This document shows, one piece after another, positions 53,351-62,921 of a DNA stretch of 64,000 nt; within the stretch, counting starts at the first letter, position 1; each line of letters starts with the position of its first letter. The notes below the pieces were generated by a model. It did not search any database, was not told where the DNA came from, and was given only the letters and a program-made list of their open reading frames with translations. This DNA is from Spirochaetales bacterium. GTDB lineage: Bacteria > Spirochaetota > GWE2-31-10. Both the position numbers and the translations under genes were made by a program. Location: positions 1 to 64,000 of the forward strand of contig JAGANG010000025.1 of NCBI GenBank assembly GCA_017624275.1. The letters are read 5' to 3'.

Positions 53351-53420
53351 AAAAATATGATTAAAACTTCTCCCCAGAAGAAAGATGTAACTCACTCACT
53401 TATTTAAAAAATAAATAAAA

Positions 53421-54245
53421 TTAACCCAATAATCTCATAACAGATTGGGTTTTTGTGTTTGCTTGAGCTAACATTGCAGAACCAGCCTGAACTAAAATGT
53501 TATCTCTTGTAAAATTAACCATTTCGTTTGCCATATCAGCATCTCTAATAACAGACTCTGCAGCTTGTAAGTTTTCAGCTGCAATAGCAACACCTTTTTG
53601 AGCTACTTCAAAACGATTTTGATAAGCACCCAAATCTGCACGCTGTTTGTTTAGAGTTTTCAAAGCTTCATCTATAGTTGCTAATGAACCATTTGCTTCG
53701 TCAGCTGTTGCTAAAGAAATTTGTGTTATACCAAGTCCTGTTGCTGTCATATCACCAACAGAAACGGCTTTTCTTTGATCAACATTTGCACCAACATGTA
53801 ACATTAATGCACTTTCTTCACCTGCAAATTTACCAGTCAACATATTCATACCATTAAATTGAGCATGAGATGCGATTCTGTTAATTTCATCAATCATTTG
53901 ACTAACTTCAACCTGAATATACATTCTATCTTCATCAGAATAAACACCATTCGAAGCTTGAATAGCCAATTCACGGATTCTCTGAAGAACATCTTGAGAT
54001 TCTTGTAAATATCCTTCTGTAGCCTGAACAAAAGAAACACCGTTTTGAATATTTCTTTCTGCCTGACTTAATCCTCTGATTTGGCTTCTCATTTTTTCAG
54101 ATACAGCCAAATTTGCAGCATCATCACCTGCACGATTGATTTTTTGACCTGAAGATAATTTTTCTATATCCTTTCCCAAAGATACATTCTTAAATTTCAA
54201 GTTGTTGTTTGCATTAATTGATGTCATATTGTGATTAATAACCAT
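53421..54245 (-). CDS. flaB: Flagellin FlaB, periplasmic filament core protein
   Basis: The 274 residues start at ATG 54245 behind GGAGGG; an upstream in-frame ATG at 54257 overlaps that ribosome site. Both flagellin ends are present: [16 protein letters not shown] with [20 protein letters not shown], and at the C-terminus [20 protein letters not shown], then [15 protein letters not shown]. The middle is short, with no D2/D3 domains, as in spirochaete FlaB. It forms the core of the periplasmic flagellum. A second flaB lies upstream. Confidence 0.97.
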   Translation of the reverse strand: MVINHNMTSINANNNLKFKNVSLGKDIEKLSSGQKINRAGDDAANLAVSEKMRSQIRGLSQAERNIQNGVSFVQATEGYLQESQDVLQRIRELAIQASNGVYSDEDRMYIQVEVSQMIDEINRIASHAQFNGMNMLTGKFAGEESALMLHVGANVDQRKAVSVGDMTATGLGITQISLATADEANGSLATIDEALKTLNKQRADLGAYQNRFEVAQKGVAIAAENLQAAESVIRDADMANEMVNFTRDNILVQAGSAMLAQANTKTQSVMRLLG

Positions 54246-54395
54246 ATTACCCTCCATAAGTAATCTTCCATATCTGCAAAACAGACAAAAGAAGAGATTT
54301 TTATAGGTTTACTCCTAAAAATCAGATCTAGATGTTTTATAGATAAGTAAATGATAATCATAGATACATCTTTTTTTTAATATGTCACAACAATC

Positions 54396-54425
54396 TTCCT
54401 CTTCTTTTTTTATCAAGAAGAGGAA
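54396..54425. repeat. Inverted repeat between the two flagellin genes
   Basis: TTCCTCTTCTT (54396-54406) and AAGAAGAGGAA (54415-54425) form a perfect 11-bp stem with an 8-nt loop. No T run follows it on the minus strand, so it may stabilise the 3' end of the upstream flaB mRNA rather than terminate it efficiently. Confidence 0.6.
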
Positions 54426-54469
54426 AAAATCATGAATTTCAAAGAACAATTTTATTTCAACAAATATTA

Positions 54470-55336
54470 TTATTGCAATAATCTCATAACAGCTTGAGTT
54501 TTCTGATTTGCCTGTACCAACATAGAAGTTGAAGCTTGAACCAAAATGTTATCTCTTGTAAAGTTAACCATTTCACTTGCCATATCAGTATCTCTGATAA
54601 CAGATTCTGCAGCTTGTAAATTTTCTGCACCTATAGCAAGACCTTTAGTTGCATGTTCCAATCTATTTTGGTAAGCACCCAAATCTGCACGCTGTTTATT
54701 TAAAACTTTCAATGCGTCATCAATTGTTCCTATTGTCGCATTAGCACCGTCAGAAGTAGATAAAGAAATCATTCCGTCAGTACCGTCACCTTGGCGAAGT
54801 CCAAGACCTACTGCAGTCATATCTCCAATAAAAACTTGTTTACGCTGATCCATATTTGCTCCAATATGAAGCCACATAGAAGCAGTTGCTGAACCATCAG
54901 AACCTTCAGGATTTGCAAATCGTCCTGTCAACATATTCATACCATTAAATTGAGCATGAGATGCAATTCTGTCAATTTCATCAACTAATTGACTGATTTC
55001 AACTTGAATATACATTCTGTCTTCATTTGAATAAATACCATTAGAAGCATGAATAGCCAATTCACGAATTCTTTGCAAAATATCTTGAGTTTCTTGCAAA
55101 TAACCTTCTGTTGTTTGAACAAAAGAAATTCCGTTTTCTGCATTTTTTTCTGCTTGAATTAAACCTCTGATTTGGCTTCTCATTTTTTCAGATACAGCTA
55201 AATTTGCAGCATCATCACCTGCACGATTAATTTTTTGACCGGAAGACAATTTCTCCATACTTGAATTAAGAGAAAGTCCGTTAAATTTTACCTGCCGATT
55301 GGCATAAATAGAAGAGAGATTGTGATTGATAACCAT
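54470..55336 (-). CDS. flaB: Flagellin FlaB, second core protein
   Basis: The 288 residues start at ATG 55336 behind GGAGG. It is about 10-14 residues longer than the FlaB at 53421, because of an insert in the middle ([16 protein letters not shown] and [10 protein letters not shown]). The N-terminal [20 protein letters not shown] and C-terminal [20 protein letters not shown] blocks are nearly the same in both. Treponemes usually have several FlaB proteins in one filament. The gene has its own leader with small palindromes. Confidence 0.97.
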   Translation of the reverse strand: MVINHNLSSIYANRQVKFNGLSLNSSMEKLSSGQKINRAGDDAANLAVSEKMRSQIRGLIQAEKNAENGISFVQTTEGYLQETQDILQRIRELAIHASNGIYSNEDRMYIQVEISQLVDEIDRIASHAQFNGMNMLTGRFANPEGSDGSATASMWLHIGANMDQRKQVFIGDMTAVGLGLRQGDGTDGMISLSTSDGANATIGTIDDALKVLNKQRADLGAYQNRLEHATKGLAIGAENLQAAESVIRDTDMASEMVNFTRDNILVQASTSMLVQANQKTQAVMRLLQ

Positions 55337-55363
55337 AGTGTTTCCTCCATGAAACTTAATTTA

Positions 55364-55413
55364 CAAGTATCCATACTTGCATGTTTTTTTATTTTTAAAA
55401 GCAAAATGCTTTT
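55364..55413 (-). promoter_or_regulatory. Palindromes in the leader of the upstream flaB
   Basis: CAAGTA-TCCA-TACTTG (55364-55379) and AAAAGCA-AAA-TGCTTTT (55397-55413) lie 28 and 61 bases before the start codon. They may be mRNA-stabilising hairpins or regulator sites. A sigma-28-type promoter was looked for and not convincingly found. Confidence 0.4.
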
Positions 55414-55507
55414 ATTTCCCGAACTAACAACAACACATAAAACACCGCAACAACTCAGTGTATTTATGTACCAAGTATATTTCTTTCAAAAAAAAAATCA
55501 ACAACTT

Positions 55508-56548
55508 TTATTTATTTTTTCTCCATTTTTTTGCTAAATAAAAATAAACTTCCTTATCTGTTAGATATTTAGCAAAATCAATTGCATTCATTATATCTGA
55601 TTTATTACATTTTCCGTGTCCTACAAGAACTAATCCGTTAATTCCTAATAATATAGCTGCACCGTAAAATCTTGGCATAAACAAATGATTCAATCTTTTC
55701 CTTCTTTTTGAAGAAACAGAATTCATTAAAAAAGACGAACCTATAAATTTTCCTAAGAAAAATCGTCGCCACCAAGATGTATTCAGAATTCTGGAAAAAT
55801 AAGATTTCATTTTTGTCAAAAGTAATTTCTGAAATGTTTCACATACTTTAATTACCGTATTACCTGTGAAGCCATCACAAATAACAACGTCAACAGAACC
55901 ATCAATAATATTATATGGTTCCACATTACCTTGAAAACCATCTACGGTTGAAAGCATTTGATGAACCTTTTTTATAAAGTTACTGCCTTTTCCGTATTCA
56001 GTCCCCATATTCAAAAGCCCAACTGAAACATTATTTTTTTCAAAAAGACCACGATAGAATAAACTTCCCATTTGAGCATTTTGAAAAAAATATTCTTCTT
56101 TAGTCTCCGGATTTGCTCCGACATCTAAAATAAGTGTTTCACCTATATCATCTAATCTTGGTAAAAAAGTAGCCATAGCAGGTTTCTTCAATCCCGGCAA
56201 AAGTCCCAGTTCCAAAACTGACGCAACAACCGTCGCACCGGTATTCCCCGGAGAAAAAAACAAATCTATTTCTTTTTCCTTTAATAACTTAACACCTACA
56301 CAAACGGAAGCATTCTTTTTTCTTCTGACAGCCAACAGAGGAGATTCCTCCATTCCTATCACATCAACAGCATTAATCAGACGAATATTAGCGTAAGAAT
56401 CTATTTCCGGAAAGCTTTCTCTAACCTTTTCAATATTCCCGATAATATAGAATAAAGAATCTTTATACTTCTTAGAAGAAAAAAGAACGCCCTCTAACAA
56501 TTCTTGAAAGGGGCGTTCTCCGGAATTTATATCAATTCCTAACTTCAA
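55508..56548 (-). CDS. plsX: Phosphate acyltransferase PlsX
   Basis: PlsX makes acyl-phosphate from acyl-ACP for phospholipid synthesis. The 346 residues have the core motifs SPGNTGATVVASVLELG near 97-113, LILDVGANPETKEE near 141-154 and VVICDGFTGNTVIKVCE near 225. The N-terminus, MKLGIDINSGERPFQELLEG, lacks the usual DAMGGD-type Gly-Gly-Asp. The start overlaps the rpmF stop by four bases. rpmF-plsX pairing is widespread. Confidence 0.93.
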   Translation of the reverse strand: MKLGIDINSGERPFQELLEGVLFSSKKYKDSLFYIIGNIEKVRESFPEIDSYANIRLINAVDVIGMEESPLLAVRRKKNASVCVGVKLLKEKEIDLFFSPGNTGATVVASVLELGLLPGLKKPAMATFLPRLDDIGETLILDVGANPETKEEYFFQNAQMGSLFYRGLFEKNNVSVGLLNMGTEYGKGSNFIKKVHQMLSTVDGFQGNVEPYNIIDGSVDVVICDGFTGNTVIKVCETFQKLLLTKMKSYFSRILNTSWWRRFFLGKFIGSSFLMNSVSSKRRKRLNHLFMPRFYGAAILLGINGLVLVGHGKCNKSDIMNAIDFAKYLTDKEVYFYLAKKWRKNK

Positions 56549-56730
56549 TCTTTATTTACCTCAATAACCATTTTACCTTTATAACATCCACAGTGTACAC
56601 ATACTCTGTGAGGGCGAGTTAAACCTCCGCATTCAGGACATTTTGTCAACATTGGCAAAGTCATTTTCATGTTGATATTTCTATGCATTCTTTTTCTTGA
56701 TTTTGATTTACGTTTCTTAGGTACAGCCAT
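56545..56730 (-). CDS. rpmF: 50S ribosomal protein L32
   Basis: The 61 residues begin MAVPKKRKSKSRKRMHRN and have a zinc ribbon with CPEC and CVHC, as in the zinc-binding (C+) form of L32. It leads a two-gene operon with plsX. The 125 bases upstream are AT-rich and probably carry the promoter. Confidence 0.97.
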   Translation of the reverse strand: MAVPKKRKSKSRKRMHRNINMKMTLPMLTKCPECGGLTRPHRVCVHCGCYKGKMVIEVNKD

Positions 56731-56855
56731 CTTCCAATCCTTATATTTTTATCATTAATCATTTAAAATGATTTTAATCTATTTTTCACGAGGAAAATAA
56801 AATAATAATACCCGTTTGTCAAGTATTCCTTGTTAAGCAAGAAAATTACTTCACC

Positions 56856-58169
56856 TTAATTAAGGTAAATTTCCATTTTTCCATTTTCGTCACAATTCAA
56901 TTCCACATAATCACATTTCTTTTTTACTATTAAAGGAGCATATTCTCCGTTTTTTTTGATTTTTAAAATTTTTGAAGGTGAAATTATAACAAAAATTTTT
57001 TCCAACAACGGAAAATTATAAGACAGCTCTATCTTATTATTATACGCCATTACCGAAATTTTTGCTGTCTTATATTCAAATTGAATTTCTACATTATTTT
57101 GCGGATAAACCATTAAGTTATACTTCTTTCCTTTTCTAATAGGAATGCACGCACCGGGTAATAAAGCAAATCCCCAATCTTTATGAACTGAATCAAAATA
57201 TTCATTTCTGTTAGAAATAAAACATTTATCATTTAATAAAAAAAACTCATCCTTACCTTTTTGACTTTTATAAAATTTTTTTAGGTTAAAAAATAAAAAA
57301 CAACTGTCACCTATGAAAAAACCATTCTCTTCATTTTCCGGATAAAAATTCTTCCTCGTAATAAGTAATTTTTTCTCTGTTAAAACAGTAATATAAAAAT
57401 CAAATTCCTCACGCACTCGTAAAACAGAAAAAAGTAAATCCCCGGAAAAAGAAAAAATTTTATGACACAAATCATTTTCATAAAAGATATAAGATGCAAA
57501 AAGAAAAATAAGAAAAAGATTTTTATTATCTTTAAAAGATTTTCCTGAAAAAAGGAGTTTTGATTGCTGCGGAGAATTCAAATAGAAAGCAAGAATATTC
57601 CTAAAATTTTTTTTATAAGAACCGTTTTCCAATAAAAGACCGTCCGAAAAATTTTCACTTTTGACAATCGGAATTTTTATTCCCCAAAAATCTTTTTCTT
57701 CATCATGAATTAAAAAAGATATAAACGAAAAACAAGGTAAATTTCTCAATTTTTCAAAACTCGAATTCTCTTCGTTTCTTTTAGATGTAACAAAAAGTCC
57801 CATTCCGTTAAATTTATTTTCCGAAGCACATCCGAAATTTATTTCTTTGCAATTATAAAAAGTTAAATCTACTAACTCTTCAAACAAATCAACAGAATGA
57901 AGTTGAAAAACTAAACGATTACCGACAAAAGAATAACTAATATTTAGCGGAAAATTTATTCCTACAACACCATCTTTTAAAACAATATAAACAAAACTTT
58001 TCTTTTCTGAAGATAAAAATAAGCAATCCAATACTTCTGATGAAAAAAACATTGTTATCTTTGATTTGTCCGGTAAAATATAAAATAAACATTTCATAGC
58101 AGAATTCATACTGCAAAAATACCGTACAACTTTTTCAGATTCATTATCCTTCATTATTTTTTCAGGCAT
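56856..58169 (-). CDS. Large protein of unknown function next to coaX
   Basis: The 437 residues count from ATG 58169; TTG at 58178 and ATG at 58154 are alternatives, none with a good ribosome site. The protein is rich in Phe, Lys, Asn and beta-strand-like segments (KITMFFSSEVLDCLFLSSEK, VYIVLKDGVVGINFPLNI). No signal peptide or domain is recognised. It starts about 20 bases after coaX and may be cotranscribed. The high Phe and Lys content follows the AT-rich base composition. Confidence 0.7.
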   Translation of the reverse strand: MPEKIMKDNESEKVVRYFCSMNSAMKCLFYILPDKSKITMFFSSEVLDCLFLSSEKKSFVYIVLKDGVVGINFPLNISYSFVGNRLVFQLHSVDLFEELVDLTFYNCKEINFGCASENKFNGMGLFVTSKRNEENSSFEKLRNLPCFSFISFLIHDEEKDFWGIKIPIVKSENFSDGLLLENGSYKKNFRNILAFYLNSPQQSKLLFSGKSFKDNKNLFLIFLFASYIFYENDLCHKIFSFSGDLLFSVLRVREEFDFYITVLTEKKLLITRKNFYPENEENGFFIGDSCFLFFNLKKFYKSQKGKDEFFLLNDKCFISNRNEYFDSVHKDWGFALLPGACIPIRKGKKYNLMVYPQNNVEIQFEYKTAKISVMAYNNKIELSYNFPLLEKIFVIISPSKILKIKKNGEYAPLIVKKKCDYVELNCDENGKMEIYLN

Positions 58170-58190
58170 AAACACCAACTTAAATACATT

Positions 58191-58964
58191 TTAATTTATA
58201 TCAGCAATATATTTTAAAGCTTTCATAGCTAATTCATTATCAAAAACATCAAAAAGATCATCAGCAAATAACGAAGCATAACCTCCGGTACCGACAATAA
58301 AACATTCATCCATTTTCAATTCTTTTTTTATTCCTTTTATAATACCTTCGATTGCGTATAAATTTGAAAAATAAATACCGGATTCTATAGCCTCTGCCGT
58401 AGAATTCCCCATTATTTTCTCTTGTTTGCAAATATCAACAGATTGCAATTTAGCAGCTTTTTGGAATAAGGCTTGAGATGAAGTGTAAATCCCCGGCATA
58501 ATTACACCGCCTAGGTAATCTCCATTTTGTAAAATGGCACAAAACGTTGTTGCTGTTCCCATATCAACTATAATAGAATTACATTTATATTTATAAAAAA
58601 CATAAGCAGCATTCACAAGCCTGTCAGCCCCTACTTCCCCGGGATTTTTATATTTATTATTAATTCCTAAGTTTATAGACGAAGAAACTTCTATGACCTT
58701 ACTTTTAGGAAAATATTTTGCAGCTAAATTATGAAAACAAAAATTAAGCTGCGGAACAACAGATGAGAAAACTATCTTTTCTATATTATCTATATTTACT
58801 TTATTAATCTCTAAAAAACGCAAAATAAAAAACGCAAGCTCATCGAAACTTTCCTCCCTACGAGTAAAACGTCTTGCCGTAGCTACAACTTTTTCATTGC
58901 CAAATTCTTTATGGAAAATACCAATTTCAATATTGGTATTACCAACATCAAATACAAGTATCAT
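58191..58964 (-). CDS. coaX: Type III pantothenate kinase
   Basis: CoaX phosphorylates pantothenate, the first step of coenzyme A synthesis, and needs a monovalent cation. The 257 residues show the ASKHA blocks LVFDVGNTNIEIGIF at 3-17, GADRLVNAAYV near 105, IVDMGTATTFCAI near 125 and GGVIMPGI near 145. Length is normal. The gene is followed by a large unknown protein. Confidence 0.96.
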   Translation of the reverse strand: MILVFDVGNTNIEIGIFHKEFGNEKVVATARRFTRREESFDELAFFILRFLEINKVNIDNIEKIVFSSVVPQLNFCFHNLAAKYFPKSKVIEVSSSINLGINNKYKNPGEVGADRLVNAAYVFYKYKCNSIIVDMGTATTFCAILQNGDYLGGVIMPGIYTSSQALFQKAAKLQSVDICKQEKIMGNSTAEAIESGIYFSNLYAIEGIIKGIKKELKMDECFIVGTGGYASLFADDLFDVFDNELAMKALKYIADIN

Positions 58965-59060
58965 CTTTACATCTCCTATTTAAAAACAGTGATTTATATC
59001 AAAATCATTATTAATAGTCCATTAAGCTATTTATTAAGATAAAAAAGTTAAAAAAAATAC

Positions 59061-59089
59061 TTGACGTGGAAGTTGTTATAGTGTATAAG
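59061..59089 (+). promoter_or_regulatory. Sigma-70 promoter of the tRNA-Phe gene
   Basis: TTGACG (59061-59066) and TATAAG (59084-59089) are 17 bases apart, ending 22 bases before the tRNA. This is the best consensus promoter in the window. Confidence 0.85.
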
Positions 59090-59111
59090 TCCACATGTCA
59101 GCACGACGAAC

Positions 59112-59184
<73 letters not shown>

Positions 59185-59190
59185 CAAAAA

Positions 59191-59219
59191 AGCTACTTCT
59201 TACGAAGTAGCTTTTTTTT
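59191..59219 (+). terminator. Terminator after tRNA-Phe
   Basis: AGCTACTTC and GAAGTAGCT form a perfect 9-bp stem with a 4-nt loop, followed by eight T. Confidence 0.93.
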
Positions 59220-59373
59220 ATTTTACGTATAACCAATTAATTTCATACTCCACATCCTAAAACTTACTTTTAATAATTTCACCACTGCAACAAAATCTTA
59301 TTATAAGGAAATAAAAAAAGATAACTGACAATAAAAATATTGCCGTTCTCAATAAAATATATTGAACCGATTG

Positions 59374-59940
59374 CTAACCGATTCCGAAAGCCATCGCCAT
59401 TGTAACTTTTTTATTTTCCGAATCGATTTCATTAATGACGTTAATTTCTTTGATTTTCTTACCGTATAGTTTTTCATAATTTTTTGACATGACATAAGAT
59501 TTTATAAACGGAATACAACAAAGTGCTTGTATTATTACTCCGGCAATTATTCCCACAATGCCTAATGTTAGTATTAATGAGGCAGTTGACAAATCTATAA
59601 AAGTTCTCGGTGAGTATGAAAGTATTGAAAATATAACAGCAATCGGAGTTCCGACTGTATATAACCCACCTCCGACACTTGCCAATATGATACCGCTGTT
59701 TATAAATCTTTTCCATCTTGCATATACTGCGTTTGCATCTTTAGGATTTGTGCGATATTTGGCAATGAAAATATTTTCTTCAATAGACAAAGAGTCCCCG
59801 GATGTTGCCTTAAAATCCGGAACGACTTGTTGTTCGACCTGCTTTTCGTCAGAAACTTCTTGGGAAATATCATTTGCAAAAGCAGTTAAACATGAGCAAA
59901 ACAAGAAAATCAAAGTTATAGAAGTAATTTTTTTTATCAT
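59374..59940 (-). CDS. Exported membrane protein of unknown function
   Basis: The 188 residues start at ATG 59940 behind AAAGGA; a longer reading to 59985 lacks a ribosome site. The N-terminal signal MIKKITSITLIFLFCSCLTA could be a signal peptide or lipobox (FCSC). Two to three membrane segments follow in the C-terminal half (IILASVGGGLYTVGTPIAVI and LILTLGIVGIIAGVIIQALC). It is 17 bases after the lipoprotein gene upstream. No known family. Confidence 0.72.
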   Translation of the reverse strand: MIKKITSITLIFLFCSCLTAFANDISQEVSDEKQVEQQVVPDFKATSGDSLSIEENIFIAKYRTNPKDANAVYARWKRFINSGIILASVGGGLYTVGTPIAVIFSILSYSPRTFIDLSTASLILTLGIVGIIAGVIIQALCCIPFIKSYVMSKNYEKLYGKKIKEINVINEIDSENKKVTMAMAFGIG

Positions 59941-59957
59941 AAATATTCCTTTTATTA

Positions 59958-60350
59958 TTAATATACTTTTCTGAAATTTAAACATAAATCGGAATGATTG
60001 TAGCTATTGCTAAATTTCAATCTTACAGCTTCACATCCCAAGTCTTGATAATAAATACAATCAATAGATATGCTGCTGTTACCTAAGTTGTAATAATCAG
60101 CATAATCTAATTTTATACATCCGTTATTCACGGATTTTATTTTGGCTTTTTTTGTAACTCCTGTTCCATCCAAAAGATATTGCCATATAAACTCATCATC
60201 TGCTGTAAACTCACAAATTAATTTTTCATTTGTCATTCCTAAGTATTCCCACTTGCCGACTAATCCACATTCAACTCCTGCAGTAGTACAACCGGCTGTA
60301 ATAATGGCTAATATCGCAGTTGCAAATATTAAAATAATACGTTTAACCAT
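59958..60350 (-). CDS. Small lipoprotein
   Basis: The 130 residues start with a lipoprotein signal ending AIITAGC. The mature part has CGLVGKWEYLGMTNEKLICE and EFIWQYLLDGTGVTKKAKI, a beta-rich lipocalin-like pattern (GKWE near the start), with several Cys that may form disulfides. It is first of two envelope genes on the minus strand. Role unknown. Confidence 0.78.
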   Translation of the reverse strand: MVKRIILIFATAILAIITAGCTTAGVECGLVGKWEYLGMTNEKLICEFTADDEFIWQYLLDGTGVTKKAKIKSVNNGCIKLDYADYYNLGNSSISIDCIYYQDLGCEAVRLKFSNSYNHSDLCLNFRKVY

Positions 60351-60438
60351 AAATCCTCCTTATCAATCAATTATTTTTTTAATATGATTGTAAAAAAAAA
60401 AAAAAAACTGTCAATTTTATTGTTATACTTAAAATACT

Positions 60439-60566
60439 CCTGCTTAAAGAGTATGTCTGCGGTACTTTTCTCCTTTTTTTACCGTGGACATGTTCTTTAA
60501 CAGGGGGATAATAAGGAAGAAATCAAAAGTAAAGCCTGACTCGACTGTAATAAAAACTATCAGGCT
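60439..60566 (+). other. Structured leader upstream of tsaD, in a 344-bp gap
   Basis: CCTG-C-TTAAAGAGTATGTC and so on at 60439-60464 pairs with 60480-60504 as a long imperfect stem of about 25 bp; most mismatches are G-T pairs, which suggests an RNA hairpin. A second hairpin, AGCCTGA/TCAGGCT (60533-60566), follows. No known riboswitch or small RNA is recognised. A 15-base A run lies at about 60392-60407. The rest of 60351-60694 shows nothing else. Confidence 0.5.
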
Positions 60567-60694
60567 AAAAAAGAAATCGAAATATTAACACGTTTGTCTT
60601 TCTGTTTCTCACAGTCCAATGCTGCAATATTGCTAAATTGTCCTGTTTATGATAAAAACAACCCGACTTTTATATTCAAAATAAGGAGTATCTC

Positions 60695-61714
60695 ATGCTG
60701 GTATTGGGAATTGAATCAACTTGTGACGAAACAGCGGTTGCGATTGTCAAAGACGGAAAAGAAGTACTATCAAACATAATTGCAAGTCAGATAAAAGACC
60801 ATCAACCTTGGAGCGGAGTCGTTCCGGAGATTGCCAGCAGATTACATTTAAAAAAGATTATTCCGCTTACGGAAGAAGCTTGTAAGACAGCCGGAGTAGA
60901 ATTGAAAGATGTTGATTTGATTGCAAGTTCCAATCGTCCCGGTTTAATCGGCGGGCTGATTATCGGTACGGCTGTTGCAAAATCGTATGCGTGGATGTTG
61001 GACAAACCGTTTATCGGAATCAATCACATGGAAGGCCATTTGTATTCGTCGCACATTACTTGTGATATTGAGTTTCCTTATGTGGGGCTGTTAGTTTCCG
61101 GCGGTCATACAATGATTATAATCGTAAAGTCACATACTGAGTATGAAGTTATAGGAACAACAATTGACGACGCTCTCGGTGAAGCGTTGGACAAAGTTGC
61201 GAAACATTACAACATCGGTTATCCGGGCGGTCCGGCAATCGAAAAAGCCGCACTTGACGGAGACAAAGATAAGTTTCATTTTCCGATTTCAAATCTTTAT
61301 AAATCCGACCGTCAATATGATGTAAGTTATTCCGGGATAAAAACCGCCGCAATTAATCATCTTGAAAAATATCTTGTCAATCCTGGCGACACTTATACTG
61401 TAAACGACATTGCTGCTTCATTCCAGCACAAAGCTTTCGATATGTTATTTCGTAAAGTAAAAAAAGCGAGCATCGATTATAAAATTCCTCGAATCGTTGT
61501 CGGCGGCGGTGTAAGTGCCAATCAATATTTACGACAAATGTTCGCTACTCTTACCGATACGCAAGTTTATTTTCCAAGTTTAAAATATGCAACGGATAAT
61601 GCCGCCATGATTGCCGCTTATGCTTATCATAAGTTCCAAGAAACCGGTGCAGACGGACTTGATACCGGCGTATATCCTCGTGTTACCGGATTTAAAATCT
61701 CACTCGTTCAATAA
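60695..61714 (+). CDS. tsaD: tRNA N6-adenosine threonylcarbamoyltransferase TsaD
   Basis: TsaD transfers the threonylcarbamoyl group to A37 of tRNA. The 339 residues have the ASKHA start LGIESTCDETAVAIV at 4-18, the metal site NHMEGH near 109-114, LLVSGGHT near 132, GYPGGPAIEKAA near 180 and GGVSANQYLRQ near 272. Length is normal. AAGGAG lies seven bases before the start. It is separate from tsaB-tsaE, which lie 12 kb away. Confidence 0.97.
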   Translation: MLVLGIESTCDETAVAIVKDGKEVLSNIIASQIKDHQPWSGVVPEIASRLHLKKIIPLTEEACKTAGVELKDVDLIASSNRPGLIGGLIIGTAVAKSYAWMLDKPFIGINHMEGHLYSSHITCDIEFPYVGLLVSGGHTMIIIVKSHTEYEVIGTTIDDALGEALDKVAKHYNIGYPGGPAIEKAALDGDKDKFHFPISNLYKSDRQYDVSYSGIKTAAINHLEKYLVNPGDTYTVNDIAASFQHKAFDMLFRKVKKASIDYKIPRIVVGGGVSANQYLRQMFATLTDTQVYFPSLKYATDNAAMIAAYAYHKFQETGADGLDTGVYPRVTGFKISLVQ

Positions 61715-61814
61715 TATTTTCTGAATAATAATTTTTTTTCAAAGATTCAATTCTCTATAATAAAGGTACAAAAAATGCTGATTCTGCATACACTTTTAAA
61801 ATTGAGAGGAATCA

Positions 61815-62364
61815 ATGAAAATATTCACAAAGTTTATATGTCTGTCAATCGTGGCGGTCTCACTGCTGACCGGTTGTGATATCGAAAACAAATGCAGCAG
61901 CATTGAAATTAAAAATAATGTCAGATACTTTAAAGGGGTAAATTTATCCAATTCATTCAAAAAATGGAATAACAAACACTAAAATCATTAATTCATCACA
62001 AGAATTACGAGACATTTTTTATAAAACTGAAATTAATCAAGACGTTTATCCAGATGCAAAAGAAATTATCAAGATGTACGATGATGATTTTTTCAATGAA
62101 AATGCATTAGTTGCAATTGCAATATGGACAGGTCCAGACACGGAAGTTAAAGTAACATCCTTTGAACCAAAAAATAATAAATTAAAAATTACCGTTGAAT
62201 CAATAAGTGAGGTGGCCCTACCGGGAACGACCTCCATACTGGTAGTAAAAAATCACTTAATCCTTATTGAAACAACAAAAGAGGAAATAAAAGACTGTAC
62301 CGACGTAGAAGTTACCGAGAACGAGGTAAGTGTATGTTCTAACGATACAGATTGTTCAAAATAA
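61815..62364 (+). pseudogene. First lipoprotein gene of the tandem array, frameshifted
   Basis: ATG 61815, behind GAGAGGA, opens a reading of 55 residues: MKIFTKFICLSIVAVSLLTG, Cys21 lipobox, then a stop at 61980. In the next frame the rest of the protein continues from about 61965 to 62364 (TKIINSSQELRDIFYKTE and on to the EIKDCTDVEVT end). Removing one A from the A6 run at 61959-61964 joins the two frames. The last part differs from the other copies and extends through VCSNDTDCSK, sequence that is non-coding in the copies after it. It could be a pseudogene, a switch or a sequencing slip. Confidence 0.8.
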
Positions 62365-62378
62365 ATAAGGAGTAAACA

Positions 62379-62858
62379 ATGAAAATATTCACAAAGTTTA
62401 TATGTCTGTCAATTGTGGCAATCTTACTGTTGACCGGTTGCGATATTAACAGTAAATGTAATTGTTTAATAGAAAACAATGTTGGATACTTTAGAGATGT
62501 AAGTTTATCCCATTCTTTCATGAAAAATCGTAAAATCATTAATTCATCACAAGAATTACGAGACATTTTTTATAATAATGAAAAAGATATTATCAATAAA
62601 TACGATGATGACTTTTTTAGCGAAAATGCATTAGTTGCAGTTTCATTACTACTTGATGCCAGTTATTATGATTGTGAAGTAACTTCTTTTAAGCTGAAAA
62701 ATAAAAAAGTCGAAGTTACTGCTAAGATTAAAGATAGCCCCGGCTGTATGGCATTTGTATCTGAAATGGTGAATTGGTTGATTTTAATAGAAGTTTCTCA
62801 AGAAGAAATAAAAGACTGTACCGACGTAGAAGTAACTATAGCAGAACCGTCTTGTTAA
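62379..62858 (+). CDS. Tandem-array lipoprotein, copy 2
   Basis: The 159 residues have a lipoprotein signal with LLLTGC (Cys21), then CNCLIENNVGYF, SQELRDIF, YDDDFFSENALVAVSL, SFKLKNKKVEVTAK and the shared end EIKDCTDVEVTIAEPSC. AAGGAG precedes the start. It is closest to copy 3. The family is not recognised; a small surface or periplasmic lipoprotein of about 140 mature residues. Cys residues near both ends could be bridged. Confidence 0.85.
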   Translation: MKIFTKFICLSIVAILLLTGCDINSKCNCLIENNVGYFRDVSLSHSFMKNRKIINSSQELRDIFYNNEKDIINKYDDDFFSENALVAVSLLLDASYYDCEVTSFKLKNKKVEVTAKIKDSPGCMAFVSEMVNWLILIEVSQEEIKDCTDVEVTIAEPSC

Positions 62859-62921
62859 AAGAAAGACGGTTTGTGTATGTTCTAACGATACTGATTGTTC
62901 AAAATAAATAAGGAGTAAACA

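Noticed and set aside
60439-60566. 4.5S (SRP) or 6S RNA gene
   Set aside because: The conserved SRP apical loop is absent and the hairpin is too short for 6S RNA; only a structured leader can be claimed.
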